Shown here piece by piece: positions 34,808 to 44,538 of a stretch of DNA of 64,000 nt. Under the pieces are notes generated by a model, which was not told the origin of the DNA, did not search any database, and saw only the letters and a list, made by a program, of their open reading frames with translations. A program made the translations under genes and the position numbers. Source of the stretch: JAZMZS01 sp045120955 (GTDB lineage Bacteria > Bacillota > Clostridia > Oscillospirales > CAG-272); the NCBI GenBank assembly GCA_045120955.1, contig JBGVFH010000044.1, positions 4,851 to 68,850 on the forward strand, given 5' to 3'. Each line of letters starts with the position of its first letter. Position 1 is the first letter of the stretch.

Positions 34808-37800
34808 TTATCTTTTGCTTGCCGTTCTTTTCTTTCTGTCAACAACGGTCAGAGCAATGACTGCTCCGCCGCTTACGAACAGGATAGCTACCCACAGCCA
34901 AAGGTTGCTGGTGTCGCTGGTTGCAGGAGAGTTAGGATCAGCAGGCTTATTGAGTTCTGCCAAAGCTGCCTTGGCATCGTCCAGTGCCTTCTTTGCATCT
35001 TCGTCTACAAGGGATTTCTCGTAGTCGGAAAGTGCACCCAAGGCATCATCCGCCGCTTTGATAGCCGCTTCGTCGTTCTTGGTGATGTTCTCCGGCAGTT
35101 TGTCGATTTTGTCCTCAACTGCTTCCACTTTGCCGATAACTTCAAGAGCGTTGTCGATACGCTTGATTTCGTCCTCGATGGCTTTCTTTTCGTCCTCGGT
35201 GTAGTTGCCGCCGTTGTCCTCAAGAGCCTTCTCTAAGTCATCCTTTGCCTTTTCCAAATCAGTCTTATCTTCCGGTGTTACATTCTCAGCAGTAACATCC
35301 TTGACCTTTTCAGTGTTCTCGGTATCAGTAGCTTCGGCTGCATCGTTGATTTTTTTAATCAGATTTTCAACCTGTTCCTTAACTTCCTCCAACGCCTTTT
35401 TGCCGTTGTCGGTGGTCGTTTCGTCAGCAAGGATGGTGTTGATCTCGGAAAGCATTTCGTCAAGCTCTGCCTTGTCCTCACTCGTTACTGTTGCCGGATC
35501 GTAGTTCTTCAGTTCCTCGGTGTAGCCTGCCGCCGCATCTACCGCATTGTCGGTCAGAACGGTCAGCTTTGCAGGTACATACTTGATGGAATAGTTGCCG
35601 CCTGCATCTGCACCGGTCGCCGTAATGTCATACTCACCGATTACAGTAATGTCCGCATTAGAGGTAAGGGTAGGTTCGGTCACGAGCTTATCTTCTCCGA
35701 CCAGTCCTTCCACCTTGTAGGTGTAGGTCGGAAGTGCGGTATTGACAACCGTGTTCTTTGCTTCTGCGGTAATGGTGATCTCACGCTTGGTGATCTCAAA
35801 CACATCCTCTTTTCTACCTGTAAAGTTATTTATACCATCAATGTAAACGGTACCAAGAACATTCACACTACTTGCATTCACATTATCGATATAATAAACA
35901 ATGTAGTCCGTATTTTCTGTAAGCGTCATATTGTTCCAGACCACAGAAACGGTTGGCTTGTGGGGCTGTCCATCGTAAACGAAGGTGTCCGGATCTAAGG
36001 TTACAATGGCATCTCTGATGTCCGTAGGCTCGATACTAAACTCTGCGGTAGCAGAAGCTGCCTTATGATTCGTACCTTCCGCAATCGTTACACGAACAAC
36101 ATAGTCACCTGCGTTCTTCGGTGCGGTAGTGGTGTAGGTGCTGTCATCTTTGTCTTTAACCTTGTATTCGATAGTAGCCGCACCGTCGCCCAATTTATCA
36201 AAGGTCGGAGCTGTTACAGCCGTTCCGTCATAGGTCTTTCCGCTAATGTTAATATTGGAAACTTCGCCGTCTGCTTTTTCGATCACAACATTAAAGGCTG
36301 TAGTTGCAGGTGCATCATTTCCGGTGGCATCTACATATTCCATACCAAGCGGATTATAGGATACCGTAAAGGTATAGGTACCTGCGTTCAGCGTATCAAG
36401 ATATGCAGATTCCAGCGTGATCTCGCCGTCAGCAGAAACGGTGTAGTCTGTACCTGCGGTGAGAACGGTCGTTCCGTTTGCAACGGATTTGACCGTATTA
36501 CCGTTGAGTTCAACAGTAACATCCTTGTCTGCACCTGCTTTATAGGTGGTAGATACGCTTTCCGTTACCGCCTGTGCATCGGAATAAAGCACGATGCCTT
36601 CGCTGCTCAAATAAGTAACATTGCCAACATTATCGGTAATCTTAACATAGATAATATTCTTAGCGTTCTTATTCAGTGCAATCTCGTTGTTGTAACTATT
36701 CCAGTTGCTACCGATTGCAGTTTCCAATGCGGTAATAGCCGCCGCATCGGTAAGCTCTGCATCGTTAATCAAATCTGTATCTGTAGCATAACACTGAATG
36801 GAATTTACGCCGCTATCTATATCCGTTGCTTCAACCTTAGCCACTGCATCGCCTTTGAAGAACAGACCGAAGGTGATCTTGTTGAGTAGTTTTTCCCAGA
36901 AGCCACGGCTTTCAATGGTGATCTTGCCGGTAGCTGCTGTTCCGTCAAAGCGAATGTCCTCGATGTTGATCGCATCGGTCAAAGCACCATCCGATGTTCT
37001 CTTGAGACAGATGACCTTACTGTCACTCTCAGAGAAGGAAAGGTCATTTCCATAGGCGCCGTTCAACATCGTGGAAATCGTATATCCATCCGGTGCGTTT
37101 AACGTAACTGATGTGCCGGACTTAAACCAATAGGTAGTGCCGTTCTGATAGCCGCCGTTAATGATATAAGCAGGGTTCGGTGCCTGGAGATAGGAAATCT
37201 TGTACTGTGCAGTCACGCTCTGCTTTTCGGTGCCGTTTTCATAAACCGTCAGCTTTGCGGTATGCGTACCGATACTGCTCGGTGTAGTTTCGGAGCCGTC
37301 GTTATATGTGAGCGTGTAGGTAGCGCCGTTTGTGAAGCTGCCCGATATGGTTGCGCCAATCTCGCCGCCCGTATAATAGGCATCGGCTACATTCAGTGTA
37401 ACGCTGCCGCCGTCGGTATTTGTACAGCCGTCTGCAGTACAGGTTGCGGTGATAGTCGTGCCGGATACGGCATATTCCCATTGGTGAGTATGCAGAGCTA
37501 TTCCGCAAATTTCACAGGTGCTGCCTGTCTGATTTTCGTGTTCGCAGACTTCACCGCAGCGGGTACATTCGCCGTCTTTTTGCGACCAATCGTGCTCTGT
37601 ATAATACGTTAGTTCGCTTTTGCAGATATATTCTTCGCCGCCTGCCGTAATCAATGTCGGCATAGACGCGCCGCTTGGCAAATAGAAATAAAGTTTATTC
37701 GTATCTAAAGTTTTTACGCAGGTAAGGCCATAGTTGTTTATTCCCTCTACCGCTGTAACAGGCGTATCAGCCGCTACGCTATCGAGAGTAATGGTACTAA

Positions 37801-40180
37801 GGCTGACGTCGTTTCCTTGGCTGTCTTTCAAAGTTCCGTTGCTACCGCCGCTGTTATCTGCACCTTTACCTATAGCATTTTTTGCCGACGTTGCTTTTAC
37901 GTTACCGCCATTAATAATAACGGTGTATCCGTCTCCACTATAGCCACCGCCAATGCCGGCGCCGGCATAATTCGCATTATAATATGTATTGGAAGCTATA
38001 ACAGTTCCCCCGTTTATCATAACAGTTCCGGCAGATTTCCCGTCAGAATTACTGCCGCTGCCAATAGCTGCGCCGGAGCCGGTATTCTTGGCTGTAACAT
38101 AACCTCCGTTGATCGTTATATTTCCTTCTGCTCCGTTAAATCCGCTGCCGATAGCCGCTCCACGTAATCCAGTTGCCTCAACAGTACCGCTGCTAATCGT
38201 TATTGTGCCGCAATTTTGACTGGATCCTCCGCCAATGGCTGCATAATTTTCGTCAGCAGATGGCATTGACACTACTATTTTGCCTGTTTCAGAAATCTGG
38301 CCGTAGATATTAAGAGTATTTCCACTAGATACATCGATGCCTTTATTTGCAGTTAAAGTATAGCCGTCCGCAAGAATAAGGTTTACTGTTCCTGAAACTG
38401 TAATGCGCTCTGAAACTGTAACATCGCTTTCGAGGATATACCAGCCGTCAGTCATCGCAGTTGTAGAGGATGTTATGCTAATTAAATCTGATGCAATCGC
38501 GTTATTTGAAACTACTTTATTATTTAAGCTATCCCAATATCTGTGTACATATCCTACTCCCGATACACCGCAATTAACACAAACGCCGTTATTTGTTTCC
38601 AAATGTTCGCAGGTATAGCCACAAGTACTGCAATAGTGGTTTTCATCAAAGCTGTGGCTTTCGGTGCTGATAACCAATGAGCAGCAATTCCACTTATAGT
38701 CGTGCTTCGTTCTGTCTGAAACACTAACACTATATATCTTTTCATCGCTTACGTGATTATCCTCGTCCACACTGCCTATACTCGCAAGACAGACGGTACA
38801 TTTCTTAGTTTCAATACATGTCGCCTCGCCGCTTATGCTGTGGGGAACCGTTACTATTATTCCGCAGCAACTATAAACACCTTTATGATTTTCATCATCA
38901 ACTTTTGTGCAAGACGTAATTTCGCCTTCGTGATTACCGGGCGCTAAATTGCCTTTTGTAATACCACAGAATACGCAAGTCGATAGCGTTTTGCAGGTAG
39001 CATCGGAATAACTGTGATCTGCTATCGGATACTGCTCTTTTGTTCCACTTGTAATGGTACCGCAAATTAAACAGTAGGAATATTCAGACAAACCCGTATA
39101 CTTACAGGTGGCTTTTATTTCTTTATGAGTAACGCTTACGCAGGAGTGAGAATCAGATGCAGATGAAAGAAGAACGCAGCCATCATCTGATCTTCGGCAA
39201 TATGCATCGATGCTGCCACCCTTTCCAAAGTCTACAAGGTTATCGCTTTTATCAAGCGAATTTCTTTTTGCATCTATCGTTTGTCCGCTAAGATAATAGC
39301 AATTTTCTACTACTATAAATATAAAAGCGTTATCATTTAAACCGTAAGAGCCGACGATACTTCCTATATATTCCAGATAGCTGTTACTATCTTTAAAATC
39401 TGCAACTAAACTCTGCACTGTGCCTAAATTTACACAATTACTAACGGTGCAGGAGGTGCTAAATTTATTTAACAAAGAATCGTTCAATCCGCCAAAGCCA
39501 CCGACAATTCCGCCGACGTAGGGCATTGCGTACTCAACGCTTTTGGCTACCGTTACATCCTGAGAGACTACGCAGTTTGAAACTAAAGCGCCATATCCTA
39601 TTGACGCACCAAGAATGCCGCCTACGTGATTAGAGCCGCAGATATATGAATTTTTCAGCACAACGTTTTTTATGCTTGTACTGTTGGTTGTCTGAGCGTT
39701 ACCCATTGAGCCAAATAACCCTATGTAAGGGGACGTTTCGTATTTGCAGTATAGTCCGCTGATGCTATGGCCGTTTCCGTCAAAATTTCCCATAAAGCTA
39801 ATGTTGGGGTTATAACCTATAGGTATCCAACTGTATGCAGCTCCGCTTTCGGATACTGTTTCATTTATAACGATATCATCAAGCAAAACTGCGCTGATAT
39901 AACGGTTTCCGTCATTTACCAAATTGGCAAATCCATATAGTTCTTTGGAATTTCGGATAGCGTACCAGCCGTCATAATCGCTATAGTTACTGTCTGTTAA
40001 ACCAAACTGCAAATAGTTCGATGAAGTAATTTTAGTGGGTGTAACAGGTATGCCGTCGTATGCTTCCGTTGTAGTCGCCGCACTCACCGTGAGCATATTC
40101 ATCGGCAGCATGCATACCACCATCACAAGTGCCAGCACAAGGCTGAGTATGCGGTTTGTAGAATGTTTTTTCGTTTTCAT
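34808..40180 (-). CDS. Giant multi-domain surface protein with C-terminal sorting signal
   Basis: This is a 1790-residue exported protein. In order it has a signal peptide ending VSA (about residue 34); a GLUG-type beta-helix (about 90-320; NFDGNGHSISGLY, YVGGIVGGF); a Cys-pair-rich stretch of zinc-ribbon-like modules (about 340-560; CSTCGYTCEH, CVNCG); a second INGGTV beta-helix (about 600-800); more Cys pairs; Ig/MBG-like domains (about 930-1580; FVYDGQPHKPTV, ITKREITI); a charged helical, coiled-coil stalk (about 1590-1745); and a SPATSDTSN motif, hydrophobic helix and DRKKRTASKR tail. The ending resembles a class B sortase substrate signal. It lies 74 bases downstream of tetR. An adhesin role is likely; the ligand is unknown. 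Confidence 0.85.
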   Translation of the reverse strand: MKTKKHSTNRILSLVLALVMVVCMLPMNMLTVSAATTTEAYDGIPVTPTKITSSNYLQFGLTDSNYSDYDGWYAIRNSKELYGFANLVNDGNRYISAVLLDDIVINETVSESGAAYSWIPIGYNPNISFMGNFDGNGHSISGLYCKYETSPYIGLFGSMGNAQTTNSTSIKNVVLKNSYICGSNHVGGILGASIGYGALVSNCVVSQDVTVAKSVEYAMPYVGGIVGGFGGLNDSLLNKFSTSCTVSNCVNLGTVQSLVADFKDSNSYLEYIGSIVGSYGLNDNAFIFIVVENCYYLSGQTIDAKRNSLDKSDNLVDFGKGGSIDAYCRRSDDGCVLLSSASDSHSCVSVTHKEIKATCKYTGLSEYSYCLICGTITSGTKEQYPIADHSYSDATCKTLSTCVFCGITKGNLAPGNHEGEITSCTKVDDENHKGVYSCCGIIVTVPHSISGEATCIETKKCTVCLASIGSVDEDNHVSDEKIYSVSVSDRTKHDYKWNCCSLVISTESHSFDENHYCSTCGYTCEHLETNNGVCVNCGVSGVGYVHRYWDSLNNKVVSNNAIASDLISITSSTTAMTDGWYILESDVTVSERITVSGTVNLILADGYTLTANKGIDVSSGNTLNIYGQISETGKIVVSMPSADENYAAIGGGSSQNCGTITISSGTVEATGLRGAAIGSGFNGAEGNITINGGYVTAKNTGSGAAIGSGSNSDGKSAGTVMINGGTVIASNTYYNANYAGAGIGGGYSGDGYTVIINGGNVKATSAKNAIGKGADNSGGSNGTLKDSQGNDVSLSTITLDSVAADTPVTAVEGINNYGLTCVKTLDTNKLYFYLPSGASMPTLITAGGEEYICKSELTYYTEHDWSQKDGECTRCGEVCEHENQTGSTCEICGIALHTHQWEYAVSGTTITATCTADGCTNTDGGSVTLNVADAYYTGGEIGATISGSFTNGATYTLTYNDGSETTPSSIGTHTAKLTVYENGTEKQSVTAQYKISYLQAPNPAYIINGGYQNGTTYWFKSGTSVTLNAPDGYTISTMLNGAYGNDLSFSESDSKVICLKRTSDGALTDAINIEDIRFDGTAATGKITIESRGFWEKLLNKITFGLFFKGDAVAKVEATDIDSGVNSIQCYATDTDLINDAELTDAAAITALETAIGSNWNSYNNEIALNKNAKNIIYVKITDNVGNVTYLSSEGIVLYSDAQAVTESVSTTYKAGADKDVTVELNGNTVKSVANGTTVLTAGTDYTVSADGEITLESAYLDTLNAGTYTFTVSYNPLGMEYVDATGNDAPATTAFNVVIEKADGEVSNINISGKTYDGTAVTAPTFDKLGDGAATIEYKVKDKDDSTYTTTAPKNAGDYVVRVTIAEGTNHKAASATAEFSIEPTDIRDAIVTLDPDTFVYDGQPHKPTVSVVWNNMTLTENTDYIVYYIDNVNASSVNVLGTVYIDGINNFTGRKEDVFEITKREITITAEAKNTVVNTALPTYTYKVEGLVGEDKLVTEPTLTSNADITVIGEYDITATGADAGGNYSIKYVPAKLTVLTDNAVDAAAGYTEELKNYDPATVTSEDKAELDEMLSEINTILADETTTDNGKKALEEVKEQVENLIKKINDAAEATDTENTEKVKDVTAENVTPEDKTDLEKAKDDLEKALEDNGGNYTEDEKKAIEDEIKRIDNALEVIGKVEAVEDKIDKLPENITKNDEAAIKAADDALGALSDYEKSLVDEDAKKALDDAKAALAELNKPADPNSPATSDTSNLWLWVAILFVSGGAVIALTVVDRKKRTASKR

Positions 40181-40254
40181 ATCGTTTCCTCCATATCGGG
40201 ATTATAGAAATCGGCTCTCGCCGTTGTTTGTTTTATCATATCGCTCACCTTGTC

Positions 40255-40950
40255 TTATCCTTTCAGCAGATCCATCAAGGCTTGCTCGTTGGTATCCTCA
40301 ACATATTGCTTAAATTCTTTAAGCACACGCCGTCCGAGTTTCCGAAAGTCTTTTGCCAGCACACGATCTATCTTCATTCTTCGTGTTTCTTCCGGCACAT
40401 TAAAGGTGCTGAGAATGTTATTCATTGCTCCTGCAATTCTTGTTTCAAGTGAAACCGTTACGCCGCTTGTGTTCAGCGTGGAATACTCGATACCGGATAC
40501 AAGGATTTCCGCTTCTTCAAAATGTTCGTCAGTCCAGTCATGACAATATTCTTTGAACACTTCTTTGGCTCTTGCGGTATCATTCTTTCTTATGATGGCA
40601 AGACATTTTGGACTGGAGTAGGCGGATAAGTAAAAATCTCTTGCAAACTCATCTTCCTCACACATAGATGCCATTGATGCCAATTCCAAGCAGACTGCCA
40701 TTATAGAGCTGTAGCCCTCTTTGGCTTCTTCCTCGATCATTTTCCATTGGAAGTCGCAGAGCAGTTCCACAAGCTCTGCCAACATATCTTCTTTCGTCCG
40801 ATAATGGAATGTGAGATTACCGGGACTCATATTCAGTTCTTTAGCAATTCCTCTGACTTGTGTGTTGCTATAACCCGTATCCAAAATCTTCTTTGTCGCA
40901 TAGCGTATAATTTCGAGCTTTGTAAGTTCGCTTCGATTCACTCGTACCAC
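40255..40950 (-). CDS. TetR-family transcriptional regulator
   Basis: This is a 231-residue regulator. The N-terminal helix-turn-helix is recognisable: LEIIRYATKKILDTGYSNTQ, then VRGIAKELNMSPGNLTFHYR and TKEDMLAELVELL. The C-terminal ligand domain is not similar to a class I can name. It starts at GTG 40950 behind GGAGG. It is transcribed toward the giant surface-protein gene and probably controls it and itself; a palindrome lies inside its own consensus promoter. Its unusually long leader carries a train of hairpins. Confidence 0.85.
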   Translation of the reverse strand: MVRVNRSELTKLEIIRYATKKILDTGYSNTQVRGIAKELNMSPGNLTFHYRTKEDMLAELVELLCDFQWKMIEEEAKEGYSSIMAVCLELASMASMCEEDEFARDFYLSAYSSPKCLAIIRKNDTARAKEVFKEYCHDWTDEHFEEAEILVSGIEYSTLNTSGVTVSLETRIAGAMNNILSTFNVPEETRRMKIDRVLAKDFRKLGRRVLKEFKQYVEDTNEQALMDLLKG

Positions 40951-40979
40951 TGGGCCTACCTCCTATAATGATAATAGAA

Positions 40980-41158
40980 TGTCGAAACACTAAAAAGTGC
41001 TTCGACAAGCCGATAAAATCGGCTTTGGCAAAAGTAAATTTACTGAAATTTAATTTTGCCTATATTCATTGCAATGGGTATATACAAATTTTCATAGAAA
41101 ATTTGTGACCAAATCAAAGATTTGGTGTCGAAATAGTGCGAATTTACACTATTTCGAC
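40980..41158. repeat. Train of adjoining hairpins in the tetR leader
   Basis: Consecutive inverted repeats lie nearly end to end: 40980-41007 (one mismatch), 41008-41024 (7 bp, loop AAA), 41027-41060 (nested, about 15 bp, one mismatch), 41067-41076 (palindrome), 41085-41105 (9 bp), 41108-41126 (8 bp, loop AAA) and 41127-41158 (12 bp). The stem sequences differ from each other, so this is not a tandem repeat. The region falls between the tetR promoter and the tetR start codon. Confidence 0.8.
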
Positions 41159-41226
41159 TTTCTATAACCATTATAACAGTCTATCTAAAAAAGGGTGCAG
41201 CACACCCACATAAAGTACCGTAAACC

Positions 41227-41255
41227 ATTATAGTACCTGTACTAAAATTTGTCAA
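41227..41255 (-). promoter_or_regulatory. Consensus promoter of tetR with embedded operator
   Basis: On the minus strand TTGACA (41250-41255) and TATAAT (41227-41232) are 17 bases apart. The palindrome TAGTAC-N2-GTACTA (41231-41244) covers the spacer and -10 edge, a typical site for TetR autorepression. The implied leader to the start at 40950 is about 270 bases. Confidence 0.8.
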
Positions 41256-41333
41256 GAGTATTACATATATTTTGGGTGAGTGTTCATAAAAAGTTGCAAA
41301 TAAAAGTCATTGTAATAAAAAATTATTGAAATA

Positions 41334-41371
41334 AAAAAAGCATTCGATAATAGTAGTTCGAATGCTTTTTT
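41334..41371. terminator. Terminator after glycyl-radical activase gene
   Basis: A 14-bp stem (41334-41347, 41358-41371) flanked by A and T runs can work in both directions; it ends the minus-strand glycyl-radical operon. Confidence 0.8.
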
Positions 41372-41380
41372 GGTATAATA

Positions 41381-42256
41381 TTATTTGCCTTTATAAAACA
41401 GGCTTTGTGCTATTTCGATCTCTTCCTTGGTCGGCAATGATTTGGGTAGCGTATTTTCAAGCTCTAATGCAGTATATTTATATTCTGCATAATTGTGATA
41501 GGGAAGTATCTTTACTTCAGATATGTTCTTAAAGCTTTGCAGATAATCTCTTGCTTTTTCGATCTGGTCAGAGTTAAATCCCGGAACATATGGTATTCTG
41601 ATCTCTATATTTTTCCCGAGGCTGTCTAGGTAACTTAGGTTGTCTAAAATAATTTTATTACTTTGTCCCGTGCATTTAATATGAACATCCTCATCGATAG
41701 CCTTTATGTCATACAAAAAAGTGTCTGTATAGTCTATAACCTTTTCAAGTGTGCTTCGGGGGACAAATCCACATGTATCTACTGCTGTGTTAATTCTTTC
41801 GGCTTTGAGGATCTTTAACAGTTCCGCACAGAAATCTGCCTGGCATAAACATTCACCACCTGACAAAGTGACCCCGCCGCCGGTATTTTTGTAATAATCT
41901 ACATCCTCGAGTAAAATTGGCAGCAGCTGATCTACTGTTATTTCCTTGCCATGTAACTTTAAGGCTTCGCCAAGGCAAACCGTCTCACAATTACCGCATC
42001 CCGTGCATAGATCTCGTATAAAAGTATGTTTTCCGCCTGCAAACTGATGAGCGTTGTTTTTGCAAACATTTATACATTCTCCGCAACTGATGCATTTATT
42101 TTGGTAATAGGACAGTTCTGGCTTGAAACCGATGCTTTCGGGGTTATGACACCATACGCATTTCAACGGACATCCCTTGAAAAAAACGGTTGTTCTGATG
42201 CCTTTTCCATCATGAACAGCAAAGCGTTTTATATCTGATATTATGGCTTTCGTCAT
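41381..42256 (-). CDS. Glycyl-radical enzyme activating enzyme (radical SAM)
   Basis: This abstracts a hydrogen from the partner enzyme's glycine by S-adenosylmethionine chemistry. The 291-residue protein has CPLKCVWCH (Cys29, Cys33, Cys36) binding the radical-SAM cluster. An inserted double ferredoxin domain follows, with CISCGECINVC (Cys55-Cys65) and CTGCGNCETVC (Cys84-Cys94); the motif SGGECLCQ marks the activase family. Extra clusters are typical of activases for dehydratase-like rather than classical pyruvate formate-lyase enzymes. It directly follows the enzyme gene on the same strand (about 20-base gap). It is about 60 percent identical by eye to the paralogue at 59070-59999. Confidence 0.92.
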   Translation of the reverse strand: MTKAIISDIKRFAVHDGKGIRTTVFFKGCPLKCVWCHNPESIGFKPELSYYQNKCISCGECINVCKNNAHQFAGGKHTFIRDLCTGCGNCETVCLGEALKLHGKEITVDQLLPILLEDVDYYKNTGGGVTLSGGECLCQADFCAELLKILKAERINTAVDTCGFVPRSTLEKVIDYTDTFLYDIKAIDEDVHIKCTGQSNKIILDNLSYLDSLGKNIEIRIPYVPGFNSDQIEKARDYLQSFKNISEVKILPYHNYAEYKYTALELENTLPKSLPTKEEIEIAQSLFYKGK

Positions 42257-42277
42257 AGCTTTGGTCCTTGTATGTCT

Positions 42278-44380
42278 TTAGTTTGATCTTCTTATAAATT
42301 CATCCTGTTGTTCTTTATCAAGATCTACGAACAATACGTTCCATCCACAGAGTCTAATTTGAAGATTTTGATAATTTTCCGGCTCTTGTTGTGCTTTTTT
42401 GAGTGTTTCGGGATCAAGAATATTGAAATGAACAGCAAAGCCTGCTCTATTCATAAATGATTTGAGCAATCCTTCAAAAGCTACCATTCCTTCGTTTCCT
42501 TCGACTGCTGAACAATGGATCTGCACGTCTGCAACATATCCGTCAGGGCACTTCTCGCTGTCGATCTTTAATACCGAATTAAGATATGCCGTTACACCGT
42601 TCTTATCTTGACCGATCGATGCAGTTAAGTTCTTTGACAGAGGCTCTCCGCTGTATCTTCCGTCAGGGGTTGCAGCAGTTTTCTTGCCCATTCCGAAGCG
42701 CCAATCTACAGAGAACATACCGCATCTGAAGACACCTCCGCGGCCATTTTTTCTACCATTGATCGTATCTGCAAAATGCTGATGGATGTCTGCAGCTATA
42801 CTGTCTGCTTCCTCGCTTCCGTTTCCGTATTTAGAATAATTTTTAATAATGTGCAGACGAAGCTTTGGATCGTTTTTCCAATCCGAGCGGAGTATCTCAC
42901 GCAGCTCATCCAGCGTTTTTAATTTTTCTTCATAAACAACGTGCTTTACAGCGATAAGACTATCAACGAGTGTGGCAAGTCCGGCACCTACAACAGAGGT
43001 ATTGTTATATTTGGCTCCTCCGCTGTATATGTCAATTCCGGACTCTCTGCTCGTCTTATAAGTTGCAGACATAACAAGCGAAGGACAAACCTGATCATAG
43101 TGCGGCTCGTATGATGCTAAAGCATCCATGCACAGATTTGTGTAATATAGCAAAGTAGAGATGACTGCGTTATAAAAAGCATCGAAGGTTGCGTAATTTT
43201 CTTCTGAATTAAGAACGAGTTCGATAGATTTAGTGAGATTTAACAGTCCGGCACAGGTAGAGGGAACTTCTGTTCCTTCAGCCGCAGGTTCGTAGCATCC
43301 GTAAGGAATAACGTGCTTTGCGTCTTCAGCATCGATACCAAGTCCTTCGAGTGCTTTGGTCGACTGCTTCGTGTTAATAAATACAAAGCTGTTTTTGCCC
43401 TCTCTTATCATTTCGAGGATCGTTGATAAGACTGTATTATCAATATTGTCGTGATAAAGGACATGTATCTTCGGGTCGTATATATCAAGCTCACGGTACG
43501 CCTCTAAAAGAACTTTTGTAAACTCGTTTGTGGCATCATTGGAGTCATCATCAATTCCGCATATATAAAAGGGCATGTTTGCATTAACCTTCATACAGCT
43601 GATGGTCCACAGGAAGTATTTGACCGTTTCTTTGAGCTGCTGCTTTGTGAAACGACCCGTTTCAATATCATTTTTATAGTAAGGATAGATCATTCTGTCA
43701 AGTCCGCCGAGAGAGCGTATGATGACAGTGTCAATGTTTGTTTGTATGTTGTAAAAGAGCAAGATAAGCTGTAGCGCCTGAGCTGTCGTTTCAGGAGCTT
43801 TATCAGCTAAATGCATCATATTTTCAGAAATAAATGAAGTTTTCTCAGTGTTATTCTTAGATGCCTCTTGTGCAAATCTTAAAAAGCATTCTCTGATTGC
43901 CTTATATACTTTGATTCGCTCTGTGTAGTATGCTGATTTTTGCGGATCTTCAGCATAACAAGACATATTCTTTTCAAGATCGAGTATTATAGAACTGATA
44001 CCCATTTTCAGCACGTAATTCCAGTCGGGAGCAACGTGACCGAAGTCCATCATTGCTTTAAATGCTTTTGTTTCTTCAAATCCGTTGATAGTATCAGTTA
44101 TATATGCTTTTCGTACTTTTGCTTTAGCTCGGTCACATACCTTGTGCATGATCTTACTATGATTGATCCTGTGAACAAAAATATTGTCCGTGCAGATCTC
44201 AATATCAGCATTTGCGAGCAAATGACATATAGCCTTAGCTTTTGTGCTTGAATAACTCTCATCTCCGCGATTGTCAAATAGCGCCAAGATCTCATCTCTT
44301 AGTTTTGTGTCATCCTTGAAGGTTGAGTTAATACTATCCTGCAAAATCGCTTCTTTGCAATTATCAAAAGTGTTCCACAT
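42278..44380 (-). CDS. Glycyl-radical enzyme (PFL-like), substrate unknown
   Basis: This is a 700-residue anaerobic radical enzyme of the pyruvate formate-lyase superfamily. The active-site loop is PYGCYEPAAEG (Cys362, Glu364) and the C-terminal glycyl-radical loop is IRLCGWNVLF (Gly679). The Cys-x-Glu pair resembles the eliminase/dehydratase branch (diol, choline and hydroxyproline enzymes), whereas PFL has adjacent cysteines. It is shorter than most members (about 780-850). ATG 44380 follows AAAGGA; an earlier TTG is unlikely. Codon use is AT-richer than the housekeeping genes. Its activase is downstream and a divergent AraC regulator upstream, so it is probably an inducible catabolic enzyme. 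The substrate cannot be assigned. Confidence 0.88.
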   Translation of the reverse strand: MWNTFDNCKEAILQDSINSTFKDDTKLRDEILALFDNRGDESYSSTKAKAICHLLANADIEICTDNIFVHRINHSKIMHKVCDRAKAKVRKAYITDTINGFEETKAFKAMMDFGHVAPDWNYVLKMGISSIILDLEKNMSCYAEDPQKSAYYTERIKVYKAIRECFLRFAQEASKNNTEKTSFISENMMHLADKAPETTAQALQLILLFYNIQTNIDTVIIRSLGGLDRMIYPYYKNDIETGRFTKQQLKETVKYFLWTISCMKVNANMPFYICGIDDDSNDATNEFTKVLLEAYRELDIYDPKIHVLYHDNIDNTVLSTILEMIREGKNSFVFINTKQSTKALEGLGIDAEDAKHVIPYGCYEPAAEGTEVPSTCAGLLNLTKSIELVLNSEENYATFDAFYNAVISTLLYYTNLCMDALASYEPHYDQVCPSLVMSATYKTSRESGIDIYSGGAKYNNTSVVGAGLATLVDSLIAVKHVVYEEKLKTLDELREILRSDWKNDPKLRLHIIKNYSKYGNGSEEADSIAADIHQHFADTINGRKNGRGGVFRCGMFSVDWRFGMGKKTAATPDGRYSGEPLSKNLTASIGQDKNGVTAYLNSVLKIDSEKCPDGYVADVQIHCSAVEGNEGMVAFEGLLKSFMNRAGFAVHFNILDPETLKKAQQEPENYQNLQIRLCGWNVLFVDLDKEQQDEFIRRSN

Positions 44381-44538
44381 AATCTTATATCCTTTCAAAT
44401 GTTCAAGGTATCCTGTATTTATACAATAGCTTTTTTATTATGATTTGTAAATGAAAGAAACAAACAATTATTATTTTTCGAACACAAAATACTTGCAATT
44501 TTTTTAAAAGTAATGTATCCTAGTATAGGGTGATTAAA

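Noticed and set aside
36065..36889. 274-codon open frame on the plus strand
   Set aside because: It lies fully inside and opposite to the giant surface-protein gene, has no ribosome site, and its Cys/Ile/Val-rich translation is the usual antisense shadow of Thr/Asn/Asp-rich coding DNA.
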